Below, one piece after another: positions 63,626 through 64,000 of a DNA stretch of 64,000 nucleotides; position 1 is the stretch's first letter; every line of letters starts with the position of its first letter. Source of the DNA: Zygnema circumcarinatum. Lineage: Eukaryota > Streptophyta > Zygnematophyceae > Zygnematales > Zygnemataceae. A model generated the notes under the pieces. The model saw only the letters and a list, made by a program, of their open reading frames with translations, searched no databases and was not told the origin of the DNA. Position numbers and translations under genes: made by a program. The DNA lies in the NCBI GenBank assembly GCA_037447605.1, contig CM074804.1, positions 1,775,735 to 1,839,734 on the forward strand, given 5' to 3'.

Positions 63626-64000
63626 AACACGAGCTGGCAAATGTCAGCGAAGTAAAGAAGGAGAGATAGAATATCTTTTTTCCAATCTTAACCCTGATTC
63701 AGAGAAAGAAAGAGATCAGTTAGAAACGCGGGCCCTATCGAAACTCAAAAAACCCCGCAATTCCATGTGTGAGCAAGAACTCTTGTCAGGTCTCACTTCA
63801 TTGTTTGAGAAGTTCCTTTGTAAGCATCTTGTCACTTTACAACACGTGTGAAAGACTAACACGCTCATATGAGGACCTTTATGAGAGGGCAGTGGGTTGT
63901 ACGAGCACTCTCTTCAAGCAGTCCGTTCTTATTGTATGTGGACAATCAATTGCGCCTGTATCCTGAAAAAGAGTGATTATGCCAATGGTGTTTGAGGGTT
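63626..64000. other. 3' flank or intron of the hevein-protease gene
   Basis: AT-rich with no clear exon. It is either 3' untranslated/flanking sequence or an intron if the 63594 donor is used. Confidence 0.5.

Overview
The window is a stretch of intron-rich nuclear DNA from a green-lineage eukaryote. Ten protein-coding genes can be read exon by exon (GT-AG introns, one GC-AG), and an eleventh, the starch-branching-enzyme-like gene, runs off the left edge. Several encode proteins of nuclear-encoded plastid biology: a class III branching enzyme, the alpha-carboxyltransferase subunit of acetyl-CoA carboxylase, plastid ribosomal protein uL3 and a zeaxanthin epoxidase with a C-terminal FHA domain. 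A plant-type LRR-N domain with one leucine-rich repeat per 72-nt exon and hevein domains point to the streptophyte side. A charophyte alga, possibly a zygnematophyte such as Closterium, is my best guess, but the sequence alone does not prove it.

Layout: branching enzyme (-, 234-7677, 3' end off the window); a 432-bp divergent promoter; gamma-glutamylcyclotransferase-like (+, 8110-9904); single-exon mTERF (+, 11096-12277); a 4.7-kb gene-free block with nested inverted repeats, a dispersed repeat family and two tandem MITE copies; P/U-type cyclin (+, 16948-17870); splicing factor BUD31 (-, 19497-21101); accA (+, 22465-27255); plastid uL3 (+, 28406-30354); zeaxanthin epoxidase (-, 31817-39332); LarE-like PP-loop sulfur transferase (-, 40840-44275); a plastid-type repeat protein (+, 44663-47324); a MOSC/mARC-like protein (+, 48043-51922); a 2.8-kb gene-poor gap; and a large secreted multidomain gene (+, 54756 to about 63625).

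The most unusual object is the last gene: signal peptide, two hevein chitin-binding modules, a proline-rich extensin-like domain (about 20 copies of a 27-nt unit), a leucine-rich-repeat domain, a Cys-rich EGF-like segment and a papain-type protease domain with Gln, Cys, His and Asn in place. It has no recognisable I29 propeptide. I know of no described family with this architecture. The first hevein exon contains an in-frame TAA but is phase-symmetric, so it can be skipped without changing the frame.

Genome-wide habits visible here: long GA/CT tracts in introns, GA-derived charged inserts inside coding exons, and TTAGGG-like interstitial tracts concentrated in promoters and first introns, one of them inside a coding exon. 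The genes are not an operon and share no single pathway; the common theme is plastid function.
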